This document shows, piece after piece, positions 9,156-17,727 of a DNA stretch of 64,000 nucleotides. The stretch is from Citrobacter amalonaticus. GTDB lineage: Bacteria; Pseudomonadota; Gammaproteobacteria; Enterobacterales; Enterobacteriaceae. The position numbers were made by a program, and so were the translations under genes. Location: NCBI RefSeq assembly GCF_001559075.2, contig NZ_CP014015.2, positions 744,001 to 808,000 of the forward strand. The letters are read 5' to 3'. Numbering within the stretch: position 1 is the first letter of the stretch; every line of letters begins with the position of its first letter. The notes below the pieces were generated by a model. It saw only the letters and a program-made list of their open reading frames with translations. It did no database searches and was not told where the DNA came from.

Positions 9156-9179
9156 GTCATCGTCACGAATGACGATGAC
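9156..9179. promoter_or_regulatory. Candidate FhlA upstream site for hydN
   Basis: Perfect inverted repeat GTCATCGTCA (9156-9165) / TGACGATGAC (9170-9179) with a 4-nt spacer, about 60-95 bp upstream of the hydN sigma54 promoter. It resembles the dyads near the hyp and hyc promoters of this window, which fits an FhlA enhancer. It also lies just beyond the ascG stop, but has no T-tract, so a terminator role is less likely. Confidence 0.55.
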
Positions 9180-9191
9180 GGGTGACAATTT

Positions 9192-10205
9192 TTACTGCGC
9201 CGCGATCGATGTAACGGAATCACGGCGAATCAACGTGCCGGTGAAGCTTTTCGGTGGCGTAAACGCCCCGCCATCCAGCATGAAAATGAGTCGACCAATG
9301 GTCTCCTGAATCATCTCCGTCACCGGAATTTTGACGCTGGAGAGCGCCGGTATGGTGTAGGGCGCCATTGCGATATCGTCAAAACCAATCACCGACACCT
9401 GCGATGGCACGACTAACCCTTTGTCATGCAATTGCTTGATGGCTCCAATCGCCATGTCGTCATTGCTGGCCACCAGCGCGCTGAACGTCACGTCGCGAGA
9501 AAGCAGCGCATCCACCCCTGCGGCACCGCAGGCTGGCGTCCATTTGCCTTTGACGATCAGGTCGTCATTGACGGCAATGCCGTGTCGGGTCAGCGCCTCT
9601 TTGTACCCCGACAGGCGTTCAACCCCGGTGGGGGAGTCCATCGAACCGGTGATAAAGGCAATCTGCTGATGGCCTGCGGCAATCAGTTCCGCCACGGCGT
9701 TAAAACTGGTCTGCTTTTGATCGCACCAGACGCAGTGGCTGCTGTTTTTCCGTAACCGGCGGTTAAGCACCATAATCGGCTGCGAGTGGCTGTCGATTAT
9801 TTTATCGATCTCATCCACGCTGAGAAAACGCGGATAGATCATGATCGCGTCGCAACGCAAATCCAGCAGATACTGAATCGCCTGGCGCTCCTCTTGCGCG
9901 CTGTGCTTACCATCGGCAAGCAGAAGCTGACGGCCCTGATCTTCCGCCATCCGCGCGGTATGAAACAGCAATTCGCTAAAATAGACGCCGTGGTAGAGGG
10001 TGTTAGTCACAACCAGCCCCAGCGTCTGACTGGTTTTCGCCGCAAGGCTACGCGCCAGCAGGTTAGGCCGATAACCGCTCTCTTCAATCGCCTGAAATAC
10101 GCGATCCTTCGTTTCCTGGCTGACGTAGCCATTCCCTGAAAGCACCCTGGAGACCGTCGCCTTCGATACCCCGGCCCGCTGCGCTACCTCCAGCATCGTC
10201 GTCAT
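9192..10205 (-). CDS. ascG: LacI-family repressor of the asc operon
   Basis: 337 aa. N-terminal LacI helix-turn-helix (MLEVAQRAGVSKATVSRVL, residues 4-22) with the hinge helix near residue 50, then a periplasmic-binding-protein-like effector domain. The family member AscG represses ascFB, genes for arbutin, salicin and cellobiose uptake and hydrolysis. Divergent from ascFB across a 265-bp spacer holding a CRP site and an AACCGGTT operator. Very close to E. coli AscG along its length. Confidence 0.95.
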   Translation of the reverse strand: MTTMLEVAQRAGVSKATVSRVLSGNGYVSQETKDRVFQAIEESGYRPNLLARSLAAKTSQTLGLVVTNTLYHGVYFSELLFHTARMAEDQGRQLLLADGKHSAQEERQAIQYLLDLRCDAIMIYPRFLSVDEIDKIIDSHSQPIMVLNRRLRKNSSHCVWCDQKQTSFNAVAELIAAGHQQIAFITGSMDSPTGVERLSGYKEALTRHGIAVNDDLIVKGKWTPACGAAGVDALLSRDVTFSALVASNDDMAIGAIKQLHDKGLVVPSQVSVIGFDDIAMAPYTIPALSSVKIPVTEMIQETIGRLIFMLDGGAFTPPKSFTGTLIRRDSVTSIAAQ

Positions 10206-10293
10206 AAGTTTTCTTCCTTTTCTCGCAATGAGATGCAGTGTACTTCACCGCCGCGTGGTTGTCCCTGATGCTAAATCACACCAGAAAACCATA

Positions 10294-10309
10294 AGTGATT
10301 TAAATCACA
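10294..10309. promoter_or_regulatory. CRP-type site in the ascG-ascF spacer
   Basis: AGTGA-TTTAAA-TCACA matches the CRP dyad TGTGA-N6-TCACA at nine of ten core bases. The position between ascG and ascF fits catabolite control of beta-glucoside use. Confidence 0.7.
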
Positions 10310-10370
10310 TTTCACGAAAACAGATAAAATTAAACATTGCCTGGCCAACATAAACTATTCATGATTTTGT

Positions 10371-10383
10371 GGAACCGGTTTCT
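10371..10383. promoter_or_regulatory. Candidate AscG operator
   Basis: GGAACCGGTTTCT is a near-palindrome around AACCGGTT, the typical central CG dyad of LacI-family operators. It lies about 90 bp upstream of the ascF start, downstream of the CRP site, where a repressor would block initiation. Confidence 0.6.
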
Positions 10384-10470
10384 CATTGGCGTTTCATCAC
10401 CGACGATCGCTCAGGCGAATGTGCGGCAAAAATAAAACGTACCCTACTGATAAAACAGGATAAAAATCCT

Positions 10471-11925
10471 ATGTCCAAGAATTATGCAGCGCTGGCGCGC
10501 TCCGTGGTGACGGCTCTGGGCGGCGTCGACAACATCACCGCAGTGACACACTGCATGACGCGTCTGCGTTTCGTTGTGAAAGATGACACGCGGGTCGACA
10601 GTGCCACACTCAAAACCCTCAGCGGCGTACTCGGCGTCGTTCGCAACGACAACCAGTGCCAGGTGATCATCGGCAATACCGTCTCCCAGGCGTATCGTGA
10701 AGTCGTCAACCTGCTGCCGGGCGATATGCAACCCGCCGAGCCCGTTGGCAAACCCAGGCTGACGCTCAGACGCATTGGCGCGGGGATCCTCGATGCGCTG
10801 ATCGGCACCATGTCGCCGCTGATCCCGGCGATTATCGGCGGATCGATGCTCAAACTGTTGGCAATGATCCTTGAAATGACCGGGGTGCTGGAAAAAGGCT
10901 CCTCCACGTTAACGATCCTGACTGTGATCGGCGATGGCGCCTTCTTCTTCCTGCCGTTAATGGTGGCGGCCTCGGCGGCGATTAAGTTTAAAACCAACAT
11001 GTCGCTGGCGATCGCCATTGCCGGGGTGCTGGTGCATCCAAGCTTTATCGACCTGATGGCGAAAGCGGCACAGGGCGAACACGTTGAATTCGCGCTGATT
11101 CCGGTCACCGCGGTGAAATACACCTATACGGTTATTCCGGCGCTGGTCATGACCTGGTGTCTGTCGTACATCGAACGCTGGGTGGATCGCATTACGCCTG
11201 CGGTCACCAAAAACTTCCTGAAACCGATGCTGATCGTGCTGATCGCCGCACCGCTGGCCATCGTCCTGATTGGGCCGATTGGCATCTGGATCGGTAGCGC
11301 GATTTCCGCGCTGGTCTATACCATTCACGGTTATCTCGGCTGGCTGTCTGTTGCCATTATGGGCGCGCTGTGGCCGCTGCTGGTGATGACCGGGATGCAC
11401 CGCGTCTTTACGCCAACCATCATTCAGACCATTGCCGAAACGGGCAAAGAAGGGATGGTCATGCCGTCCGAAATTGGTGCCAACCTGTCGCTCGGCGGCT
11501 CCTCGCTGGCGGTAGCCTGGAAAACGAAAAACCCGGAACTGCGCCAGACTGCGCTGGCAGCGGCGGCCTCGGCCATCATGGCGGGGATTTCGGAACCCGC
11601 GCTCTACGGTGTGGCGGTACGCCTGAAACGTCCGCTGATCGCCAGCCTGATCAGCGGCTTCATCTGTGGTGCCGTCGCCGGAATGGCCGGACTCGCCAGC
11701 CACTCAATGGCGGCGCCGGGCCTGTTTACCAGCGTTCAGTTCTTCGACCCGGCCAATCCCATGACCATTGTCTGGGTGTTCGGCGTCATGGCGCTGGCGG
11801 TGGTGTTGTCGTTTGTTCTGACGCTGCTGCTGGGCTTTGAGGATATTCCCGTCGAGGATGCTGCCGCACAGGCACGAAAAAACCAGGCTGCACAACCATC
11901 TACGGTAAAAGGCGCCAGCGTCTGA
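10471..11925 (+). CDS. ascF: Beta-glucoside PTS permease EIIBC
   Basis: 484 aa membrane phosphotransferase permease for arbutin, salicin and cellobiose. The N-terminal EIIB domain has the phosphorylated cysteine at C28 in AVTHCMTRLRF. The EIIC domain (about 105-465) has about ten membrane spans and the conserved GISEPALYG segment. No EIIA domain is attached, as in E. coli AscF. The start at 10471 gives MSKNYAALARSV with AGGA upstream; an in-frame start at 10369 would cover the operator. Followed 22 nt later by ascB. Confidence 0.95.
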   Translation: MSKNYAALARSVVTALGGVDNITAVTHCMTRLRFVVKDDTRVDSATLKTLSGVLGVVRNDNQCQVIIGNTVSQAYREVVNLLPGDMQPAEPVGKPRLTLRRIGAGILDALIGTMSPLIPAIIGGSMLKLLAMILEMTGVLEKGSSTLTILTVIGDGAFFFLPLMVAASAAIKFKTNMSLAIAIAGVLVHPSFIDLMAKAAQGEHVEFALIPVTAVKYTYTVIPALVMTWCLSYIERWVDRITPAVTKNFLKPMLIVLIAAPLAIVLIGPIGIWIGSAISALVYTIHGYLGWLSVAIMGALWPLLVMTGMHRVFTPTIIQTIAETGKEGMVMPSEIGANLSLGGSSLAVAWKTKNPELRQTALAAAASAIMAGISEPALYGVAVRLKRPLIASLISGFICGAVAGMAGLASHSMAAPGLFTSVQFFDPANPMTIVWVFGVMALAVVLSFVLTLLLGFEDIPVEDAAAQARKNQAAQPSTVKGASV

Positions 11926-11947
11926 CTGTTATTCACTGAGGTTTATT

Positions 11948-13372
11948 ATGGCTGTATTTCCGCAAGGATTTTTATGGGGCGGCGCACTGGCCGCCAACCA
12001 GGCTGAAGGCGCATACCGGGAGGGCGGCAAAGGGCTGACCACTGTCGATATGATCCCGCACGGCGAGCATCGTATGCCGGTCAAACTGGGACAGGAGAAA
12101 CGTTTCCAACTGCGGAATGACGAATTTTATCCCAGCCATCAGGCGATCGATTTTTACCATCGCTATAAGGACGATATCGCCCTGATGGCGGAAATGGGCT
12201 TCACCGTCTTTCGCACCTCGATTGCCTGGAGCCGTATTTATCCCAACGGCGACGAACTGACGCCTAACGAGGAAGGCATAGCCTTCTATCGCGCGGTGTT
12301 TGCCGAGTGCAAAAAGTACGGTATTGAACCGCTGGTGACACTGTGCCACTTCGACGTGCCCATGCATCTGGTTACCGAATACGGCTCCTGGCGTAATCGC
12401 AAGATGGTGGAGTTTTTCACCCGCTATGCGCGTACCTGTTTTGAAGCCTTTGACGGCCTGGTGAAATACTGGCTGACCTTCAATGAAATCAACATCATGC
12501 TGCACAGCCCGTTCTCCGGCGCGGGGCTGGTGTTTGAAGAGGGGGAAAATCAGGATCAGGTGAAATATCAGGCCGCGCACCATGAGCTGATTGCCAGCGC
12601 GCTGGCGACGAAAATCGCCCATGAGATCAACCCGCAGAACCAGGTGGGCTGCATGCTGGCGGGTGGTAATTTTTATCCGTACTCCTGCAAACCGGAAGAT
12701 GTCTGGACAGCGCTGGAAAAAGATCGGGAAAACCTGTTCTTCATTGACGTACAGGCGCGCGGCGCGTATCCGGCCTACTCTGCCCGTGTGTTTCGCGAGA
12801 AAGGCGTGGTGATTGAGAAAGCCCCGGAAGATGATGCAATCCTGAAAAACACTGTCGATTTTGTCTCCTTCAGCTATTACACGTCGCGCTGCGCGTCGGC
12901 GGAGATGAACACAAAGAACAGCAGCGCCGCGAACGTGGTGAAGTCAATGCGCAACCCGCACATCCAGGTCAGCGACTGGGGCTGGGGAATCGACCCGCTT
13001 GGACTGCGCATCACGATGAATATGATGTACGACCGCTACCAGAAACCGCTGTTCCTGGTGGAAAACGGTCTCGGGGCAAAAGATGAAATCGATGCCGATG
13101 GCCACATTAATGACGATTACCGTATTCGCTATTTGCGCGAACACATCCTGGCGATGGCTGACGCCATTGAGGACGGCGTGCCGCTGATGGGTTACACCAC
13201 CTGGGGCTGTATTGATCTGGTGGCCGCGTCGACGGGTGAGATGAGCAAACGGTATGGGTTCGTCTACGTCGATCGCGATGATACCGGCAACGGTACGCTT
13301 GCGCGAACCCGTAAAAAATCGTTCTGGTGGTACAAAAAAGTGATCGCCAGCAACGGCCAGGATCTGGCGTAA
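11948..13372 (+). CDS. ascB: 6-phospho-beta-glucosidase
   Basis: 474 aa family GH1 enzyme that hydrolyses the phosphorylated beta-glucosides delivered by AscF in the cytoplasm. Acid/base E180 lies in LTFNE and nucleophile E372 in FLVENG, both standard GH1 positions. The N-terminal FPQGFLWGGALAANQAEG motif is the GH1 signature. Length equals the E. coli protein. Preceded by a GAGG ribosome site. Confidence 0.96.
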   Translation: MAVFPQGFLWGGALAANQAEGAYREGGKGLTTVDMIPHGEHRMPVKLGQEKRFQLRNDEFYPSHQAIDFYHRYKDDIALMAEMGFTVFRTSIAWSRIYPNGDELTPNEEGIAFYRAVFAECKKYGIEPLVTLCHFDVPMHLVTEYGSWRNRKMVEFFTRYARTCFEAFDGLVKYWLTFNEINIMLHSPFSGAGLVFEEGENQDQVKYQAAHHELIASALATKIAHEINPQNQVGCMLAGGNFYPYSCKPEDVWTALEKDRENLFFIDVQARGAYPAYSARVFREKGVVIEKAPEDDAILKNTVDFVSFSYYTSRCASAEMNTKNSSAANVVKSMRNPHIQVSDWGWGIDPLGLRITMNMMYDRYQKPLFLVENGLGAKDEIDADGHINDDYRIRYLREHILAMADAIEDGVPLMGYTTWGCIDLVAASTGEMSKRYGFVYVDRDDTGNGTLARTRKKSFWWYKKVIASNGQDLA

Positions 13373-13374
13373 AC

Positions 13375-13408
13375 AGGATGTCGGATGGCGCTCGCGCTGT
13401 CCGGCCCT
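13375..13408. repeat. REP-like element after ascB
   Basis: A degenerate REP palindrome (GTCGGATGGCGC...GCGCTGTCCGGCC) immediately follows the ascB stop codon. Confidence 0.55.
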
Positions 13409-13484
13409 CCCTTCCCTCGTTACATCATTTGCATTCCGTTTCCGCTATCTCCCTTCCAGTTTCCGTTTTGCCCCTTCCCTTTTT

Positions 13485-13504
13485 TACTGGTATTTTATAC
13501 AGGT
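13485..13504 (+). promoter_or_regulatory. LexA (SOS) box upstream of the SymE-like gene
   Basis: TACTG-GTATTTTATA-CAGGTA contains the invariant CTG-N10-CAG of enterobacterial LexA boxes (CTG 13487-13489, CAG 13500-13502) with the usual AT-rich centre. It ends 36 bp before the start of the downstream gene. E. coli symE is SOS-induced through a LexA box, so both site and gene agree. Confidence 0.75.
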
Positions 13505-13539
13505 ATTTTCATCTACTCGTGGGTAACAAGGAATCGTTT

Positions 13540-13791
13540 ATGACTATTGAGGCTGGCAGTCCGGAAGTCGCTATCATCAGGCCGTTTCGTCGTTTAAAGG
13601 TGAGCTATGTCAGAAAGCGCCATGAAGATCCGAAAACCGGCAATACGCGCCGCTATAGCCGGCATGCGTCGTTAACCATTAATGGCGACTGGCTGGAACA
13701 GGCGGGTTTCCCGACCGGCACCATTGTCAATGTGGCGGTAATGCAGGGGAAATTAGTGATCGAACAGGTGAGAGAAGAACAGGCCGGATGA
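13540..13791 (+). CDS. SymE-family toxin of a type I toxin-antitoxin module
   Basis: 83 aa. The C-terminal half (about residues 36-75) has the SymE/AbrB-fold pattern: a strand ending in LTINGDWLEQAGFPTGT, then VNVAVMQGKLVIEQ. This closely parallels the LxGxWLEAAGFxTGxxVxVxVMxGCIVL region of E. coli SymE. The N-terminus is basic. The start at 13540 has AAGGA seven bases upstream; a longer frame opening at 13327 lies inside ascB. The E. coli homologue is SOS-induced and its mRNA is silenced by an antisense RNA (SymR); I could not identify a convincing antisense promoter here. Absent from the ascB-hycI junction of E. coli K-12. Confidence 0.72.
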   Translation: MTIEAGSPEVAIIRPFRRLKVSYVRKRHEDPKTGNTRRYSRHASLTINGDWLEQAGFPTGTIVNVAVMQGKLVIEQVREEQAG

Positions 13792-13810
13792 GGTCAGACG
13801 GTCATCCGGC
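13783..13810. repeat. REP-like hairpin between the SymE-like gene and hycI
   Basis: GCCGGATG (13783-13790) / CATCCGGC (13803-13810), perfect 8-bp arms, spanning the stop of the SymE-like gene and lying between two convergent genes. Confidence 0.7.
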
Positions 13811-13817
13811 ATGAATA

Positions 13818-14282
13818 TCACGACGCGTCTAATTCCGCGAAGCCGCCGTGGCCCTCCCAGCCGTCGAGACGCTGGTAAACGGTGTCGACGGCATCCTTAA
13901 CTGGCTGAGTCATGGGATAATAGAATCCGACGATATCTGGCTGAATCCCGAGGAAGATCACCTCGCCGACGTCTTCTTTAAGCTGATCAACCAGATAATT
14001 CAGCGGCATATTGTGGGTCGTCATCATGAACATCTCGGCGATATCGTCAGGATCGATAATGCGGATCTCGCCGGGATTCAACCCCATGTCGGTGGCATCC
14101 ACGATCAGCAGACGATCCGGGCGCAGTTCGCGAATGGCCACGATGTCATTTTCCGGCGCACTGCCTCCGTCGATGACCACCCAGTTGCCTTTCGCCTGCG
14201 CCGCGCATTTTTCTGCCAGCAGCGGACCCGCGCCGTCATCCCCCATCATGCTGTTGCCAACACACAATAAAACGTCAGTCAC
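13818..14282 (-). CDS. hycI: Hydrogenase 3 maturation endopeptidase HycI
   Basis: 154 aa, starting at GTG. HycI removes the C-terminal peptide from the hydrogenase 3 large subunit HycE after nickel insertion. The nickel-sensing residues D16, D62 and H90 known in the E. coli enzyme are all in place (GDDGAGP, VDATD, TTHNMP). Last gene of the hyc operon; it overlaps hycH by 8 nt. Confidence 0.95.
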   Translation of the reverse strand: MTDVLLCVGNSMMGDDGAGPLLAEKCAAQAKGNWVVIDGGSAPENDIVAIRELRPDRLLIVDATDMGLNPGEIRIIDPDDIAEMFMMTTHNMPLNYLVDQLKEDVGEVIFLGIQPDIVGFYYPMTQPVKDAVDTVYQRLDGWEGHGGFAELDAS

Positions 14283-14685
14283 GGTGTCTCCTTACCATCA
14301 GGTAAATAGCGCTCTCCTGATGAATATCATGCAGCATGCTGAGCATCTGTTTACTCCATGCCTGCTGCTCCGGGGTCTGCACCGCAAGCGCACGATCGAA
14401 CGCGTGCGCCAGCATTTGCACATGGTTAAAATCGATGACGATCTCGCCGTATTTCGGCACCCCTTCCATCTTCCGACGGGCCTCGCTGCCCTCTTCCAGC
14501 GTGGCAATCCACGCCAGATATGCCTCCCACGGACAGCTCAGCGCGGCTTCCAGGCAGTCGATGATCCCAAGATGGTGACCAATCGCCAGGCTGTAATAGA
14601 CAACCTGCTGCGCCTCTGCGGGCGTCGCATCGTTCTCATCAATAAACTTACGGCTCAGTTGACTGAACACCACCGTTTCACTCAT
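14275..14685 (-). CDS. hycH: Formate hydrogenlyase assembly protein HycH
   Basis: 136 aa, same length as in E. coli. No catalytic motif is visible. HycH is known to be needed for maturation of active hydrogenase 3, probably in handling the HycE precursor. It overlaps hycG by 4 nt and hycI by 8 nt, so translation is coupled. Confidence 0.94.
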   Translation of the reverse strand: MSETVVFSQLSRKFIDENDATPAEAQQVVYYSLAIGHHLGIIDCLEAALSCPWEAYLAWIATLEEGSEARRKMEGVPKYGEIVIDFNHVQMLAHAFDRALAVQTPEQQAWSKQMLSMLHDIHQESAIYLMVRRHRD

Positions 14686-15449
14686 CGGATACGCGCCTCT
14701 TCAACAACCTGATTCAGGTGCGTGACGATCTCGGTCAGGCGCGGATCGCTTTCCGCTTCCAGCCAGCGCGCCACCTGATGTTCACCCTGACCGAGCTGGC
14801 GCAGATAATCATCCGCAATCTGACGTCCATAGCGATAACCGGCCAGTCGACGCGCCTCGCGATCGACCTTCACGCGTAGCGGCTGAACCATGTCCGGATG
14901 CAGAATTTCCGCTGGTTGATCGTCCAGTTCGCCTGGCGCACGAGCGTGAATTTTCTGCTCCAGCAGGCCCAACGCCATCGCAAAACCGTACAGCGTTGCC
15001 GCAGGCGTCGGCGGGCATCCCGGAATATACACATCCACCGGCACAATTTTGTCGGTGCCGCCCCAGACGCAGTACAGGTCATGGAAGATACCGCCGCTGT
15101 TGCCGCAGGCACCGTAAGAGATACAGATTTTCGGATCGGGCGCAGACTGCCAGGCACGCAGCGCCGGGGAGCGCATTGCACGGGTAACCGCGCCGGTGAA
15201 TAGCAGAATGTCCGCATGACGCGGTGACGGTACGACTTTGATACCGAAGCGTTCAGCGTCGAACAACGGTGATAAGGTCGCGAAAATTTCAATTTCACAG
15301 CCGTTACAGCCGCCGCAGTCCACGCGGTAAACATAGGCTGAACGCTTGATGTTTTTCAGTAATGACGCCTTCATGCTGGCGATGGACTCATCCACCGTCA
15401 TCGGTACCGGAATACCGTTCGCGTCACGCGGACCTAATAAATGGCTCAT
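14682..15449 (-). CDS. hycG: Hydrogenase 3 small subunit HycG
   Basis: 255 aa NuoB-like small subunit carrying the [4Fe-4S] cluster next to the [NiFe] site of HycE. The cysteine motif CGGCNGCEIE is near residue 43, with further ligands in SYGACGNSGG and PGCPPTP. It is a peripheral membrane-arm junction subunit of formate hydrogenlyase. It overlaps hycF by 1 nt and hycH by 4 nt. Confidence 0.95.
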   Translation of the reverse strand: MSHLLGPRDANGIPVPMTVDESIASMKASLLKNIKRSAYVYRVDCGGCNGCEIEIFATLSPLFDAERFGIKVVPSPRHADILLFTGAVTRAMRSPALRAWQSAPDPKICISYGACGNSGGIFHDLYCVWGGTDKIVPVDVYIPGCPPTPAATLYGFAMALGLLEQKIHARAPGELDDQPAEILHPDMVQPLRVKVDREARRLAGYRYGRQIADDYLRQLGQGEHQVARWLEAESDPRLTEIVTHLNQVVEEARIR

Positions 15450-15991
15450 CAGCTGGCCTCTTTCATATGGCGAGTCAGTTCAATTCGGTCGGACGGCACC
15501 AGGCATTTCTGACGTTTGCAGTCCGGGCAGGTCTCAAAGCTTTCGCGGTGATGCTCCGCGCGGCTGTCGCCGTTGTGCTTAAGCAGCGCAATGGCGTAAT
15601 CAATCTCTTTCTGGACAGCGAAAGGACGATGGCAGACGCGGCAGTTGCACAGCGCAAAACGAGACTGCTGGAGGAAATCCTCTTTCTTCCACACCGCCAG
15701 TTCATACTCCTGCGAAAGCTTGATCGCCGCCGTCGGACACACTTCTTCACAGCGGGCGCAGAAAATGCAGCGTCCGAGGTTGAACTGCCAGGCCAGTTCG
15801 CCGCTGGCCAGATCGGTTTCCACCGTCAACGCATTCGACGGGCAGGCATTCACGCAGGCCGCACATCCAATGCACTGCTGCGGGTTGTGCTCCGGCTTAC
15901 CGCGGAAGTTTTTATCAACCGCAATCGGCTCCAGCGGATAAGACGAAGTCGGCGCGCCGGTTTTGATGACTTTTTTGATAAAGGTAAACAT
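15449..15991 (-). CDS. hycF: Formate hydrogenlyase ferredoxin subunit HycF
   Basis: 180 aa NuoI-like protein with two [4Fe-4S] motifs, CIGCAACVNACP (about 41-52) and CIFCARCEEVCP (about 75-86). The C-terminal part has extra CxxC-type pairs (CRVCH and CPDCKRQKC) that could bind metal. It relays electrons between HycB and HycG. A 9-nt gap separates it from hycE. Confidence 0.95.
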   Translation of the reverse strand: MFTFIKKVIKTGAPTSSYPLEPIAVDKNFRGKPEHNPQQCIGCAACVNACPSNALTVETDLASGELAWQFNLGRCIFCARCEEVCPTAAIKLSQEYELAVWKKEDFLQQSRFALCNCRVCHRPFAVQKEIDYAIALLKHNGDSRAEHHRESFETCPDCKRQKCLVPSDRIELTRHMKEAS

Positions 15992-16000
15992 GGCGATTCC

Positions 16001-17710
16001 TTATTTCAGCGGCGAGTTTTTACGCTCAATGCTGTAGCGCTCAAGTTCTTTGTATGGCACGACTTTGCTCTTCTTCTTACGCACATCCACCACGGTCATG
16101 CGGTCAGTACAGGAGTAGCAAGGGTCAAGGCTACCGATAATCAGCGGTGCATCAGAAACGGTGTTGCCGCGCAGCATGTAACGCAGGGTTGGCCAGTTGG
16201 CATACGTCGCCGCACGGCAGCGCCAGCGGTACAGCTTCTGGTTGTCGCCGGTCATGCTCCAGTGAATATCGTCACCGCGCGGCGCTTCGGAGAAGCCCAG
16301 CGCAAAGCGATGCGGAATGTAGGTGAAGCCTTCCACCATCAGCGGACCGCCTGGCAGGTTGTCCAGACCGAAGTCGATCATATTCAGCGCGGTGTACACT
16401 TCGTTGATACGCACTTTCAGACGCGAGATCACGTCGCAGCCCTGTTCGCTGTGAACCGTCATCGGCAGCAGACCGTAACCGACAAACGGGTGATCGGCGC
16501 GGGTGTCACGGGCGTGACCGCTGGCGCGAACCATCGGCCCAACGTTACTGAAATCACGCGCAATCTCTGGATCCAGACGACCGATTCCCACGGTACGCTG
16601 TTCCATATTCGGCGTACTGAGCAGCATATCCACCAGTTCCTGCACGTCGCGACGCATCTGTTGCGCCAGTTGGCGGGTCTGGATCATGTCCTCTTTCAGC
16701 AGATCGCGACGAATCCCGCCGATCAGGTTCAGACCGTAGGTCTTACGCGCCCCGGTCAGGATCTCCGCCATCTTCATGGAGGTTTCGCGGACGCGGAAGA
16801 ACTGCATAAAACCGGAGTCAAAACCGGTGAAGTGACAGGCCAGACCGAGGTTCAGCAGGTGGGAGTGCAAACGCTCCACCTCCAGCAGAATGGCGCGAAT
16901 CATCTGCGCGCGTTCCGGCACCACGATACCCATCGCGTTTTCCACGGAGGTGGTATACGCGGTGCTGTGGGCAAAGCCGCAGATCCCGCAAACGCGATCC
17001 GACAGGAAGGTGACTTCGTTGTAGCCCATCCGGGTTTCCGCCAGTTTTTCCATGCCGCGATGGACATAGAACAGGCGGTAATCGGCGTCGATAATATTTT
17101 CGCCATCAACAAACAGGCGGAAGTGTCCCGGTTCATCCGAAGTGACGTGCAGCGGGCCAATCGGCACCACGTTATTTTTTTTGTCACCCAGTTCGTTGAT
17201 GAACTCGTAGGTTTCCGCATCGGTGGTCGGTGCCGGGCGCTGACGATAATCCATGCTGTCTTTACGCAACGGATAGAGTTCGTCCGGCCAGTCATCCGGC
17301 AGCACCAGACGGCGTTCGTCCGGCAGACCGACCGGGATCAGACCGTACATGTCGCGCACTTCGCGCTCGCCCCAGACGGCAGCTGGCACGCGCGGGGTGA
17401 CAGACGGGAATTCCAGCTTATTGGCATCAACTTCAACACGGACGGTAATCCAGCATTTGGTGCCCTGCTCCATCGACAGCACGTAGTACACCGCGTAGTG
17501 ACCACACAACTGGCGTTCATCATTGCCGAACAGTACGGAGAGCCACCCGCCCTGCTTGTAGTAAAGGAATTCGACCACTTCCGGCAGATAGTTGACCTTC
17601 ACGGTGATGGTCAGCTGATCCCGGGTCTGCCGGGCTTCGTCCAGCACCACGCCAGGAAACGCCTGGTGCAGTGCGGCAAGGTATTGTTGACCTAATTTTT
17701 CTTCAGACAT
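16001..17710 (-). CDS. hycE: Hydrogenase 3 large subunit HycE
   Basis: 569 aa. The N-terminal part is NuoC-like (30 kDa subunit) and the rest NuoD/[NiFe] large-subunit-like. Nickel-iron ligands are in RVCGICGFAHS and in DPCYSC (C531, C534). Cleavage by HycI after R537 (DPCYSCTDR) would remove the last 32 residues, exactly the E. coli arrangement. It makes H2 from electrons of formate oxidation. The start is the ATG at 17710; an in-frame TTG six bases upstream would add two residues. Confidence 0.97.
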   Translation of the reverse strand: MSEEKLGQQYLAALHQAFPGVVLDEARQTRDQLTITVKVNYLPEVVEFLYYKQGGWLSVLFGNDERQLCGHYAVYYVLSMEQGTKCWITVRVEVDANKLEFPSVTPRVPAAVWGEREVRDMYGLIPVGLPDERRLVLPDDWPDELYPLRKDSMDYRQRPAPTTDAETYEFINELGDKKNNVVPIGPLHVTSDEPGHFRLFVDGENIIDADYRLFYVHRGMEKLAETRMGYNEVTFLSDRVCGICGFAHSTAYTTSVENAMGIVVPERAQMIRAILLEVERLHSHLLNLGLACHFTGFDSGFMQFFRVRETSMKMAEILTGARKTYGLNLIGGIRRDLLKEDMIQTRQLAQQMRRDVQELVDMLLSTPNMEQRTVGIGRLDPEIARDFSNVGPMVRASGHARDTRADHPFVGYGLLPMTVHSEQGCDVISRLKVRINEVYTALNMIDFGLDNLPGGPLMVEGFTYIPHRFALGFSEAPRGDDIHWSMTGDNQKLYRWRCRAATYANWPTLRYMLRGNTVSDAPLIIGSLDPCYSCTDRMTVVDVRKKKSKVVPYKELERYSIERKNSPLK

Positions 17711-17727
17711 GCTCAAACTCTCTTAAA

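Noticed and set aside
9156..9179. The dyad after ascG as a rho-independent terminator
   Set aside because: No T-tract follows on the ascG-reading strand; the position suits an FhlA site better.
13540..13660. Antisense SymR-like RNA promoter on the minus strand
   Set aside because: Several TATAGC-like hexamers occur, but none has a credible -35 partner at 16-18 bp, so I do not annotate it.
15362..17695. A 777-codon open frame on the plus strand opposite hycF and hycE
   Set aside because: It is antisense to two certain genes, is rich in His, Arg and Gln as shadow frames of high-GC coding DNA are, and matches no family I know.
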